This document shows, one piece after another, positions 15,397 to 23,509 of a stretch of DNA of 26,079 bases. Source of the stretch: JAVBLK01 sp031553565 (GTDB taxonomy: Bacteria; Bacillota; Clostridia; Christensenellales; DUVY01); contig JAVBLK010000044.1 in NCBI GenBank assembly GCA_031553565.1, positions 1-26,079 on the forward strand. Reading direction: 5' to 3'. Each line of letters starts with the position of its first letter. Positions within the stretch are counted from its first letter, which is position 1. The notes under the pieces were generated by a model that saw nothing but the letters and a program-made list of their open reading frames with translations, did no database searches and was not told where the DNA came from. Both the position numbers and the translations under genes were made by a program.

Positions 15397-17475
15397 CTAT
15401 ACTTCGTCGTTTTTCTTGAATATGCTTTCATTAGACTCGGCTACTGCCTGCAGGATTATATCTTTGCCGGAGGCGTATTGCACCGGTATATTTACAGCGT
15501 TTACTGACGGCCTGTTGATTTTTTCCTCGCGGCGGCCCCACAGCTTTATATAAATCTTATCTATTATGTTTTCCTTGGGCGGCGGCAGTATCTCGCCTGT
15601 CTTTTTGTCTTTCCGGACCCTTTCGTCGGGAATAAACTCGGCCGGCACCTGATCGATCGTTACCCATGTTTTCATAGCCTCTTCCTTACTCATGCCGCCC
15701 GCCATCGCCGCCTTTCGCACAGCGTTTACGGCCTGGATCTCACGGACTTTCGGGCCTGTCAGCTTGTAAAACCACATGCATAAAAGTGTGATCAGCCAAG
15801 CGCACATCGGCAGCACGCAAAAAGTTAAGATCGCGGCCATTTTTACGCCTGTGTAGTCTGTAATGACCGCGCCGACCGCAGGCAGCTTGCCGCGCAGTGC
15901 CGGTATCATCCCGACCATAATGACCGAAGTCAACAGTGGCGCAAGTGAGGAAACGATTTTGTCCGCGAACGAAAACACCGTGCCCATAATTCCGGGCACA
16001 AAATTCCCACTGCGGTAGGTTTCATAATCAGTACAGTCGGCGACCATCGGGATGCACATTTCCGAACAGCAATTATATGCGCCGTAACCGCAGCCGAACA
16101 TTATAATCCATATGACCGTAAAGAAATTAATACTGATACCGAATGTACCGTTCGGCGCGTTATTGCCCAGCTGCAATATCGAAAGATGTGTCTGCGGATT
16201 ATTCGGATCCCAAACAGATAGCATTATAACAAGCGCGATATAGAAAAGAACTGCAAACGCCGTATATTGCACTACGGCGCGTTTTTGGCCTTTTCTGCCC
16301 GCTGTTTTTGCCCCGAACCAAAAGAATATGCCCATAAAGACAAACGACAGCGCGTACATAGGAATAAAAAGCCCGTTATACGCCCCCATCATAATCCCGT
16401 ATAAAAGCACGCCGACTGCAACACTGGTCGCGATAGTCGAGGCAAGCTTGTTCATTCCGGCCGAAACGACCAGCCAGCGTATCTGGCTGTTGTGCTTAAG
16501 CAGCCCTATATAATCTTTCATCTTGACTTTCTCGCCCATGCTGACGCCCCAGAATTCCTTGCGGTCTTTTTTCCAGATGCCTATTACCGCTAAGAAAGTA
16601 TAGCCTGCCGAAAGGGCGATTACGACGGGGACAAGCACATTGTAAAATTCGGGAGTATATTGTATCCCCAATACCTCCTGCATGGCGTAGACAGGATTTC
16701 CTAATGCGTCGAATACGGGATTTTTTGCCGCGTCCAGCAGCTGGAACAAGAGGTTCCCGTTTGCATCCTTGAGCTGATTTCCCAGCGCGTCAAAAAGCGG
16801 AAGCAGCATATTCCCTTCAACGTCCAACGGGATACCGTCTGCGTTAAATACCGGGACGCCGTCTAAAAACAGGGGCAGTAAGCCCGAGCCGATCAGATTG
16901 ACCAGTACTATCGAGCCGATCATCCCCAGCATGTTCCACAGAATAAACTGCGAACGTTGATGCGGGTCGTTTGTAATGCAGTTTTGTCCGGCTTTCGTAC
17001 AGGCGCATTGTGCCGTATAACCCAGCACAAATATCATATAACAAATAATAAACAGCGCCCAACGGAGCCACGCCATATCGAAAGGGACCGGCCTTATGAT
17101 GAAGAACATCGCGATGACCGATACTGCCATCATAGCGTTTCCTATGACCATAAACGGCCGGAATTTACCGAACCTGCCGCTGGTTTTGTCCATCAGCGCC
17201 CCGCACGGCGGATCCGTGATGCCGTCAAAAACACGCATCGCCATGACCAGCGCGGACAATCCGACTGTCAGCGCGCCCATGCCGGCGGTGATAAGAGCCG
17301 ATGCGACAAAGTTCCCGATCAGGTAATACGACCCGAAATAGGTGATAAATGCCATAAGCGCAAAGTAACAATTTGTCGCCGCATTGTTGAACGGGAATAG
17401 CGCTATCTGATATTTTTTTCCTCTGTTAAGCGCAAGCCCTTCATTGGCCGCTCCGGAAGCCGCAGTCTTTTCCAT
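15397..17475 (-). CDS. GPH-family sugar:cation symporter with loop insert
   Basis: This 692-residue transporter belongs to the glycoside-pentoside-hexuronide:cation (MelB/UidB-like) group of the MFS. It has about twelve membrane segments. The signature DGITDPPCGALMDKT-GRFGKFRP lies near residues 84-107, and CTDYETYRSG lies near 481-490. Two things are odd. An insert of about 70 residues (203-272) after a membrane segment has repeated FDALGN/FNADG-type units. The protein also ends with a hydrophilic tail of about 120 residues (573-692), where the family is normally about 450-500 long. It probably imports glucuronides for the GH2 enzyme encoded 12 bases downstream. The start has only a weak GGGA site, 11 bases upstream. 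Confidence 0.85.
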   Translation of the reverse strand: MEKTAASGAANEGLALNRGKKYQIALFPFNNAATNCYFALMAFITYFGSYYLIGNFVASALITAGMGALTVGLSALVMAMRVFDGITDPPCGALMDKTSGRFGKFRPFMVIGNAMMAVSVIAMFFIIRPVPFDMAWLRWALFIICYMIFVLGYTAQCACTKAGQNCITNDPHQRSQFILWNMLGMIGSIVLVNLIGSGLLPLFLDGVPVFNADGIPLDVEGNMLLPLFDALGNQLKDANGNLLFQLLDAAKNPVFDALGNPVYAMQEVLGIQYTPEFYNVLVPVVIALSAGYTFLAVIGIWKKDRKEFWGVSMGEKVKMKDYIGLLKHNSQIRWLVVSAGMNKLASTIATSVAVGVLLYGIMMGAYNGLFIPMYALSFVFMGIFFWFGAKTAGRKGQKRAVVQYTAFAVLFYIALVIMLSVWDPNNPQTHLSILQLGNNAPNGTFGISINFFTVIWIIMFGCGYGAYNCCSEMCIPMVADCTDYETYRSGNFVPGIMGTVFSFADKIVSSLAPLLTSVIMVGMIPALRGKLPAVGAVITDYTGVKMAAILTFCVLPMCAWLITLLCMWFYKLTGPKVREIQAVNAVRKAAMAGGMSKEEAMKTWVTIDQVPAEFIPDERVRKDKKTGEILPPPKENIIDKIYIKLWGRREEKINRPSVNAVNIPVQYASGKDIILQAVAESNESIFKKNDEV

Positions 17476-17532
17476 AATTATTACAGTCCCTTTTTAAAAG
17501 AGTATATTTATCTGACGCTTTATGTTCTTTTT

Positions 17533-17700
17533 TTAAGGAAGCGATGAATAAAATGAGATCAATTCAGAGCAAGCTTTTTTTTCAGCATGAAAACTGCTTT
17601 GTCTTTGCAAATAGTAAACTACTTGAAATAAAGGAAGATGTTTTCAGGCGAAAAAGACGCCGCTGTAAATTTTTGCTTAAATTTTTCAGCGTTTCCTTAA
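17533..17700 (+). repeat. Dispersed repeat family, copy 3
   Basis: This 168-bp element has ends TTAAGGAAGCGATGAATAAA and, inverted, TTAAGGAAACGCTGAAAAAT. It aligns along its length with 13281-13444. The central hairpin is CAAATAGT-AA-ACTACTTG, where the one changed position still pairs as G-T when read on the minus strand. The GGCG-AAAAAGA-CGCC hairpin is also kept and is longer than in copy 2. It ends three bases from the kdgK stop and fills most of the 228-bp gap before the symporter gene. Confidence 0.75.
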
Positions 17701-17703
17701 GCG

Positions 17704-18723
17704 CTACCTCTGCACCCTGCCGCTGGCGTCGCCTCCGGCAAGCTTTTTGACTTCGTCCGCCGTGACCATGTTATAGTCTCCCTCGACGGTGTGTTTTAGA
17801 CAGCTGGCCGCCACAGCGAACTCGATTGCGTCTTTCGCCTCATATTTATTGAGCATCGCATATATGAGCCCGCCGCCGAAAGAATCCCCGCCGCCCACGC
17901 GGTCGACTATGTGCACTGCGTACTCCTTGGAAAAGTAAGCTTTCTTTCCGTCGTAAAGCATCCCCGCCCACAGGTTGTCGTTTGCCGACAGCGAGGTGCG
18001 CAGCGTTATCCCCACGTATTTGAAGCCGAATCTGTCCTTAAGCTGCTTTGCAACCGATTCATACCCGGCCTTATTGAGCTTGCCGCCCGTAACGTCGGTG
18101 CCCTCCGCCGCGATCCCGAAAACGTCGTGCGCGTCCTCCTCGTTGGAGATACAGACGTCCACGTACTCCATAAGCCCGCCCATGACGAGGCCGGCCTTTT
18201 CCTTTGTCCACAGCTTGTTGCGGTAGTTAAGGTCGCAAGAGACCGTTATCCCCTTCGCCTTTGCCGCCTTGCACGCCGAAAGCGTTATCGCGGCGGCGTT
18301 ATCCGACAGCGCGGGGGTTATCCCCGTAAAGTGGAACCAATCCGCGCCCGTAAAAATCTTGTTCCAGTCATATTCCCCGGCGCCGGACAGCGCAAAGGCC
18401 GAGCCGGCGCGGTCGTATATGACCTTGCTGGCGCGCTGCGATGCGCCTTTTTCTAAATAGTAGATACCTACCCTGTCGCCGCCGCGCACTATAAACGACG
18501 TATCGACGCCGAAGCGCCGCAGGGAATTTACCGCCGACTGCCCTATCTCGTGCTTGGGCAGCTTGCTTATAAACGCCGCGTCAAGGCCGAAACCCGCGAT
18601 AGACACCGCTACGTTCGCCTCGCCGCCGCCGTAGGTGCAGCCGAACTTATCCGCCTGTACAAACCGGTTATAACCCTCCGGAGCCAGCCTTAACATGATT
18701 TCGCCTAACGTTATGACTTTCAT
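17704..18723 (-). CDS. kdgK: 2-keto-3-deoxygluconate kinase (PfkB family)
   Basis: This 339-residue sugar kinase phosphorylates 2-keto-3-deoxygluconate to KDPG, the step before the aldolase in hexuronate breakdown. It has the PfkB start (ITLGEIMLRLAP), the GGGEANVA glycine motif near 32-39 and the C-terminal motif VDRVGGGDSFGGG, with Asp280 as the catalytic base. The usual motif is DT-GAGD; Arg-Val replaces the first pair, as in several KDG kinases. It lies 60 bases after uxaC, behind a GAGG site and a small GCGG/CCGC hairpin at 18738-18750. A repeat copy begins three bases past the stop. Ribokinase or fructokinase activity is possible by family, but the pathway makes KdgK the best call. Confidence 0.88.
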   Translation of the reverse strand: MKVITLGEIMLRLAPEGYNRFVQADKFGCTYGGGEANVAVSIAGFGLDAAFISKLPKHEIGQSAVNSLRRFGVDTSFIVRGGDRVGIYYLEKGASQRASKVIYDRAGSAFALSGAGEYDWNKIFTGADWFHFTGITPALSDNAAAITLSACKAAKAKGITVSCDLNYRNKLWTKEKAGLVMGGLMEYVDVCISNEEDAHDVFGIAAEGTDVTGGKLNKAGYESVAKQLKDRFGFKYVGITLRTSLSANDNLWAGMLYDGKKAYFSKEYAVHIVDRVGGGDSFGGGLIYAMLNKYEAKDAIEFAVAASCLKHTVEGDYNMVTADEVKKLAGGDASGRVQR

Positions 18724-18783
18724 AATCCGTTTACCTCTTGCGGCTTATCCGCACCCGTGTCTTTTATGCATGCCAAGCCCTGC

Positions 18784-20109
18784 TTAAAGCTTTAACAGAG
18801 CCTTAATATTGTAATAGCAGATGTCCTTCGCCAGTTTTTCCGCGTCAGCCGCGCTGTATTCGCCGTCGTCTATCTTTTCACCGATAAAGGAGCACAGAAT
18901 CCTCCGGAAGAAGTCGAAGCGCGAATAGCTGATGAACATCCTTGAATCCGTCAGCATTCCCAGGCTCGTGCCCAGCGCCGCGTACTCGCTTATTACAGAA
19001 AGATACCGCTTTATCCCTTGCAGCGTGTCGTTGAACCACCATGCCGCGCCCATGTAGACGTTCCTGAACGCGCCGCTGATGCTTGCAAGGGGCGCAAGGT
19101 CGTTAGGGTTGAGCGAATACAAAACTACTACCGGCCGCTCCCCGTCGGACAGCTTATCCAAAAAGCGCGATACCCCGGAAAGGTCACAGCCCGCCGCTAT
19201 CACGTCGTAGCCTGTGTCCGGCCCGACCCTGTTGAAGGCCGCCGTATTTATATTGCGCGCCACCGAGAAATGCAGCTGTACTATGAGGCCGCGCTTTTTA
19301 TATTCGCGCATCAGCGAGAGCAGCAGATTGCCGAACAAAGCGTCCTTTTCGCCGTTTTTGGCGAACGCGATATTCATGTATATCTTTTCGGCTTCGTCGT
19401 CCTCGGCGCAGCTTTTGGGGAAATCCAAAAAGCCGTGGTCGGTTATCCGGCAGCCCTTGGATACGAAATAATCTAAGCGATCAGAAAGCGCCGCCTTGAG
19501 CCCGGCATATGTGCTTGTGTCTATTCCCGACGCCGCGCTGAGCTCCTTGATCGCCGCCGCGTCAAACGCCAATATCTTGTCCGGGCGGAACGTAGGCGAA
19601 ACGATAACGCCGTCATAGGTTTTATGGTATTCAAGGCTGTCGCCGGGATTATCTGTCGTCGCCAAAAACTCTACCTTGAATTTTTTTAAAAGCGTCCTTA
19701 CGGATATCCTTTTTATCTTTTCATTCGCTTCGGCGTAGATATCCGCCGCCGTACTTTCATTAAGCGGTTTTACGATCCCGAAAACCTGCTTAAGCTCCAG
19801 ATGCGACCAATAATACAGAGGGTTGCCGCACAGCTTCGGCATTACGGATGCGTATTTTAAAAACTTCTCTTCCCAGGTCGCGTCGCCCGTAATGTACCGC
19901 TCGTCCACACCGCACATACGCATCGCGCGCCATTTATAATGATCGTGCGAAAGCCACATATGCCCGATATTCTGATACGCGCCGTCGTCCGTCACCCGTT
20001 TTTGGTTGAGGTGACAATGATAATCGATTACGGGCAGATCCTTTACTTTTTTGTAAAGCTCCTTTGCCGCCCGCCCCGTCAGCAGCACATCCTCGTCAAA
20101 AAATTCCAT
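18784..20109 (-). CDS. uxaC: Glucuronate isomerase
   Basis: This 441-residue uronate isomerase converts D-glucuronate to D-fructuronate (and galacturonate to tagaturonate) in the cytoplasm. The metal-binding DYHCHL motif is at 29-34, followed by HMWLSHDHYKWRAMR, GNPLYYWSHLELK and TDNPGD, all typical of UxaC in the amidohydrolase superfamily. A late TDSRMFISYSRFDFFRRIL segment is also typical. It is slightly shorter than the usual 465-470 residues. AAAGGA lies about eight bases before the ATG. The 149-bp gap upstream separates it from the reductase gene and contains an inverted repeat but no clear promoter. Confidence 0.95.
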   Translation of the reverse strand: MEFFDEDVLLTGRAAKELYKKVKDLPVIDYHCHLNQKRVTDDGAYQNIGHMWLSHDHYKWRAMRMCGVDERYITGDATWEEKFLKYASVMPKLCGNPLYYWSHLELKQVFGIVKPLNESTAADIYAEANEKIKRISVRTLLKKFKVEFLATTDNPGDSLEYHKTYDGVIVSPTFRPDKILAFDAAAIKELSAASGIDTSTYAGLKAALSDRLDYFVSKGCRITDHGFLDFPKSCAEDDEAEKIYMNIAFAKNGEKDALFGNLLLSLMREYKKRGLIVQLHFSVARNINTAAFNRVGPDTGYDVIAAGCDLSGVSRFLDKLSDGERPVVVLYSLNPNDLAPLASISGAFRNVYMGAAWWFNDTLQGIKRYLSVISEYAALGTSLGMLTDSRMFISYSRFDFFRRILCSFIGEKIDDGEYSAADAEKLAKDICYYNIKALLKL

Positions 20110-20223
20110 CTATTATATTCCTTTGTTTGTATAACCCGAATCGCAATCACAGCGGGAACGACTTTTCCTTTGAAAAACCGGATATCCTTTTAGGCCGGAC
20201 AACTTTCTCTTGACAGCCCTAAT

Positions 20224-20259
20224 AAGAATACTTGCCCAAAGAAAAATGTCCGTATTCTT
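20224..20259. other. Inverted repeat between reductase and uxaC genes
   Basis: AAGAATAC (20224-20231) and GTATTCTT (20252-20259) are perfect 8-base arms around 20 bases, starting inside the reductase's stop codon. A second, weaker CCGG/CCGG hairpin followed by five T residues on the minus strand lies near 20176-20202. Either could attenuate read-through into uxaC. The rest of the 149-bp gap shows nothing else. Confidence 0.35.
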
Positions 20260-21092
20260 TACACGCCGCTGTACGCGTTGAAGCCGCCGTCCACGGGCAC
20301 TACCACGCCGGTCACAAAGCCGCTCGCCTTATCGGACGACAGCCATAAAAGCGTGCCCATAAGGTCGTCCGTCACGCCGAACCGCCCTTGCGGCGTATGC
20401 GCAAGTATCTTTCCCGTGCGCGCTGTGGGCGTGCCGTCGGGATTGAACAAAAGCTCGCTGTTCTGCTTTGTCGAGAAAAAACCGGGCGCGATGCCGTTTA
20501 CGCGGATGCCGCACGGCGCAAAGTGCACCGCCATCCACTGCGTAAGGTTAGAAAGCCCCGCCTTTGCCGCGCTGTACGCGGGAATTTTTGTAAGCGGCCT
20601 GAAAGCGTTCATCGACGAGATGTTGATGATATTGCCGCCGGTCTTTATCATATCCTGCGCAAAAACCTGCGTTACCAAAAACGCGGTCGTAAGGTTTAAA
20701 TCGAACACGAACTTAAAGCCCGCCTCGTCGAGCGCGAAAAAATCCTTTATCCCCGCGGTATCCGGGGTCATCGTCTCGTTGTCGGTCGTAGCCCGCGCGT
20801 TATTGCCGCCCGCGCCGTTGATAAGGAAATTGACCTTGCCGAACTTTTGGTTGATCACCGCCCTGGCGTTTTCCAGATCCTTTTTATCCAAACAGTTCGC
20901 CTTGATGCCGACCGCGTTTGCGCCTATCTCTTCCGCGCCGCGTTTTACGGCTTCCTCATTGATATCCAGGAGGGCGACCTTTGCGCCGCATGCCGCTATC
21001 GCCGCGGCGAATTCTTTCATCAGCACGCCGCCCGCGCCCGTTATGACGGCGGTTTTATCCTTCAGATCGATCTTAAATGGCAGGTTAATCAT
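20259..21092 (-). CDS. uxuB: SDR-type D-fructuronate reductase
   Basis: This 277-residue short-chain dehydrogenase most likely reduces D-fructuronate to D-mannonate with NAD(P)H. The cofactor motif begins VITGAGGVLM, with Met where the last glycine usually sits, then NGAGG. The catalytic residues are Ser159/160 (NISSM), Tyr173 and Lys177 (YSAAK). The length and the flanking uxuA and uxaC genes match the SDR enzyme that replaces the long-chain UxuB in many Bacillota (as YjmF in Bacillus). A GGAG site precedes the ATG, 36 bases after uxuA. Other SDR specificities cannot be excluded by sequence alone. The symbol is by role, not by homology with E. coli UxuB. Confidence 0.82.
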   Translation of the reverse strand: MINLPFKIDLKDKTAVITGAGGVLMKEFAAAIAACGAKVALLDINEEAVKRGAEEIGANAVGIKANCLDKKDLENARAVINQKFGKVNFLINGAGGNNARATTDNETMTPDTAGIKDFFALDEAGFKFVFDLNLTTAFLVTQVFAQDMIKTGGNIINISSMNAFRPLTKIPAYSAAKAGLSNLTQWMAVHFAPCGIRVNGIAPGFFSTKQNSELLFNPDGTPTARTGKILAHTPQGRFGVTDDLMGTLLWLSSDKASGFVTGVVVPVDGGFNAYSGV

Positions 21093-21128
21093 AATTATCT
21101 CCGTTACCTAAATTCTTTATCTATAAAA

Positions 21129-22172
21129 TTACTGTTTGTATTTTTCGGCCGCTTCGAACAATCCGTTTATATATGCCGCGCCGAGAGCCCTGTCAAACAG
21201 TCCGTAGCCCGGCTTGCCCTTTTCACCGAAAATATTCCTGCCGTGGTCGGGCCGGACATATCCGGTGAAGCCGTTGTCGCTTAAAGCCCTTACGACCGCC
21301 GCCATATCGACGCTGCCGCACCTTGATAAATGCGCGACCTCGCGGAAGGAATCCGCTTCATCCGTCCACAGCACGTTCCTTAAGTGGACAAAATGCACCC
21401 TGCCCTGCGCGCAATATTTCGCCGCCATATGCACAAGGTCGTTCTTCCGCCCCGCGCCGAACGAGCCCGTGCACAGGGTCAGCCCGTTGCGCGTACTCTT
21501 AACTGCCGCAAACAGCCTGTCAAGGTCGGCCTCGTTGGAAATTATCCTGGGCAGGCCGAAAACGTCCCACGGCGGATCGTCGGGGTGTATCGCCATATTG
21601 ACCTTTACTTCCTCGCACACGGGGATTATGCGCTCTAAAAAGTATACAAGGTTCTCAAAGAGCTGCTGCTTCCCGACCGTTTTATATGCGTTTAAAAGCC
21701 CCTTAAGCTCGGCGGGGGTATAGCTTTCATCCCAGCCCGGCAAATGCAGGTTCGCAGGGTCGAGCCTGTCAAAATCGTCTTTTGAATAGGACAGCGAAGT
21801 GCTGCCGTCGGCGTTTTTATGTTCGAGGTCGGTGCGCAGCCAGTCGAATACCGGCATGAAATTGTAGCACACGCATTTTACCCCCACCGCTGCCGCAAGG
21901 CGTATGTTTGCCGCATAGTTTTCAATATACAGATCCCTGCCGGCCCTGCCGAGTTTTATATCCTCGTGCACGGGGATAGATTCTATCACTTCCATTTCAA
22001 GGCCTTTCCCGCCGCACAGCTGTTTCAGCTTAAGCAGCGAGGCCTCCGGCCATACCTTGCCGGCGGGCACATCGTAGACTGCCGTCACGACGCCCGTCAT
22101 ACCGGGTATCTGCCTGATATAATCAAGCGGTATACTATCTTTTTCGCCGTACCAACGGAAGGTCAGTTTCAT
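21129..22172 (-). CDS. uxuA: Mannonate dehydratase
   Basis: This 347-residue enzyme dehydrates D-mannonate to 2-keto-3-deoxygluconate. It has the family start (LTFRWYG-KDSIPLDYIRQIPG), CYNFMPVFDWLRTDL near 105-120, MAIHPDDPP near 196-204, LCTGSFG near 237-243, FVHLRNV near 260-266 and RPDHG near 313-317. These are the metal- and substrate-site motifs of UxuA. The length fits the short Gram-positive form. AGGAG lies before the ATG, 60 bases after the flavoprotein stop. Confidence 0.95.
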   Translation of the reverse strand: MKLTFRWYGEKDSIPLDYIRQIPGMTGVVTAVYDVPAGKVWPEASLLKLKQLCGGKGLEMEVIESIPVHEDIKLGRAGRDLYIENYAANIRLAAAVGVKCVCYNFMPVFDWLRTDLEHKNADGSTSLSYSKDDFDRLDPANLHLPGWDESYTPAELKGLLNAYKTVGKQQLFENLVYFLERIIPVCEEVKVNMAIHPDDPPWDVFGLPRIISNEADLDRLFAAVKSTRNGLTLCTGSFGAGRKNDLVHMAAKYCAQGRVHFVHLRNVLWTDEADSFREVAHLSRCGSVDMAAVVRALSDNGFTGYVRPDHGRNIFGEKGKPGYGLFDRALGAAYINGLFEAAEKYKQ

Positions 22173-22232
22173 AGCTTTCTCCTACATATATAATGTTAGC
22201 ATATACGGCGTAAAATTTGAATTGCAATTTTT

Positions 22233-23480
22233 TTACTGATTTGATTGCGTTTTTATCGCCGGTTTCCGGGCTTGCATATAATCGTGCATCGCCTCTGCCA
22301 CTCTCCGCGATACGTTGACCGCTTCGGCGACTGTTTTGGCGCCTGTCACCACGTCGCCGGACGCGAACACGCCCGGCCGGGTCGTCCTGCCGCAGTCGTC
22401 AACGGCGACAAGGCCCTTACCCGTGACCTCGATCCCCTTCGTCGAAGATACGATCACCGCGCGTGGCCCCTGCCCCACCGCTACTATAACGCTGTCGCAA
22501 GGAAACGTCTTTTCCGTTCCGGGTACGGCAAGCGCGGTGCCGTCAGGCAATATCTCTGTATCGGCAAGCAGCAACCCTTCGTCGATAAACCCGACTGTAG
22601 ATTTATGATATTCTATTTTCGCGCCGTCGATTTTCGCGTATTCGGCCTCCTCGGCCCAGGCGGTGATATCCATAGGGCCGCGGTTGAATATCAGCGTCAC
22701 GTCGCGGCAGCCGTGCCTTATTGCGGTGCGCGCAACGTCCATCGCGGTATTGCCCGCGCCGATAACGGCGACCTTTTTGCCTAAGGCATAAACTTCGGGA
22801 TTGCTTAGATAGTCTATCGCAAAGTGTACATGCCCCAAGGATTCGCCCTTTATACCCAGCTTGTTCGGCCGCCATACGCCCGTGCCGATAAATACCGATT
22901 GGTAGCCGTCGCGAATAAGGTCGTCAACCGTAAGGTTCGCGCCTATCGCGGTGTTCGGCCTGATCTTGACGCCCGCTTTTGTAAGCGCGGCGCAAAGCCT
23001 GTCCAAAATGGATTTCGGCAGCCGGAATTCAGGGATACCGTACCTCATTACGCCGCCGATGCGGTCATGCCCCTCGAATATGGTGACCGAATAGTTTTTC
23101 GCAGAGAGGATATACGCGATAGTAATGCCCGCAGGGCCGGAGCCTATTACCGCGGCCTTTCCCTGCGACCCGTCGGACGGGCGCGGGCTGAAAATATTGA
23201 GGTAATAGTCCGATATGTATTCCTCGATCGCGCCGATATTGACCGGCGCGCCCTTCCTGTTTAGTATACACGCGCCCTCGCACTGCGCCCGCCGCGGGCA
23301 GATCATACTGCATACAAGCGAAAGCGGATTGTTACTAAACAGAGCTTCCCCCGCCCCCGCAATATCGCCGGCAAGGAACTTCCCGACCGCCGTATTTATC
23401 GGCGCGCCGACAGGGCAGCCCTTACTGCACATCGGATTTTTACACTGCAAACAGCGTTTCGCCTCGTCAATAACATTCAT
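22233..23480 (-). CDS. GltD-like NAD(P)H:FAD iron-sulfur oxidoreductase
   Basis: This 415-residue flavoprotein resembles the small subunit of glutamate synthase and NfnB. The N-terminus carries eight cysteines (10, 13, 18, 22, 57, 61, 67, 71) in the Fer4_20 pattern for two [4Fe-4S] clusters. The FAD motif is VIGSGPAG (111-118), the NAD(P) motif is VIGAGNTAMD (239-248), and the second FAD motif is VFASGD (371-376). It is shorter than the usual 450-480. No large subunit (GltB) or NfnA partner is in the window, so its electron partner is unknown. It sits between the KDPG aldolase (29 bases) and uxuA (60 bases), which suggests a redox role tied to hexuronate catabolism. That role is inference. 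Confidence 0.82.
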   Translation of the reverse strand: MNVIDEAKRCLQCKNPMCSKGCPVGAPINTAVGKFLAGDIAGAGEALFSNNPLSLVCSMICPRRAQCEGACILNRKGAPVNIGAIEEYISDYYLNIFSPRPSDGSQGKAAVIGSGPAGITIAYILSAKNYSVTIFEGHDRIGGVMRYGIPEFRLPKSILDRLCAALTKAGVKIRPNTAIGANLTVDDLIRDGYQSVFIGTGVWRPNKLGIKGESLGHVHFAIDYLSNPEVYALGKKVAVIGAGNTAMDVARTAIRHGCRDVTLIFNRGPMDITAWAEEAEYAKIDGAKIEYHKSTVGFIDEGLLLADTEILPDGTALAVPGTEKTFPCDSVIVAVGQGPRAVIVSSTKGIEVTGKGLVAVDDCGRTTRPGVFASGDVVTGAKTVAEAVNVSRRVAEAMHDYMQARKPAIKTQSNQ

Positions 23481-23509
23481 ATTATCTGCTGCCTTTTGCG
23501 ATCAGAAAC

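Noticed and set aside
17911..18456. 181-codon plus-strand open frame opposite kdgK
   Set aside because: Arg/Val-rich composition with no domain. The opposite strand encodes a clear PfkB kinase.
20278..21111. 277-codon plus-strand open frame opposite the reductase gene
   Set aside because: The minus-strand protein has full SDR motifs. The plus-strand product is Ser/Pro/Ala-rich with no recognisable domain and is a mirror of a G+C-rich gene.
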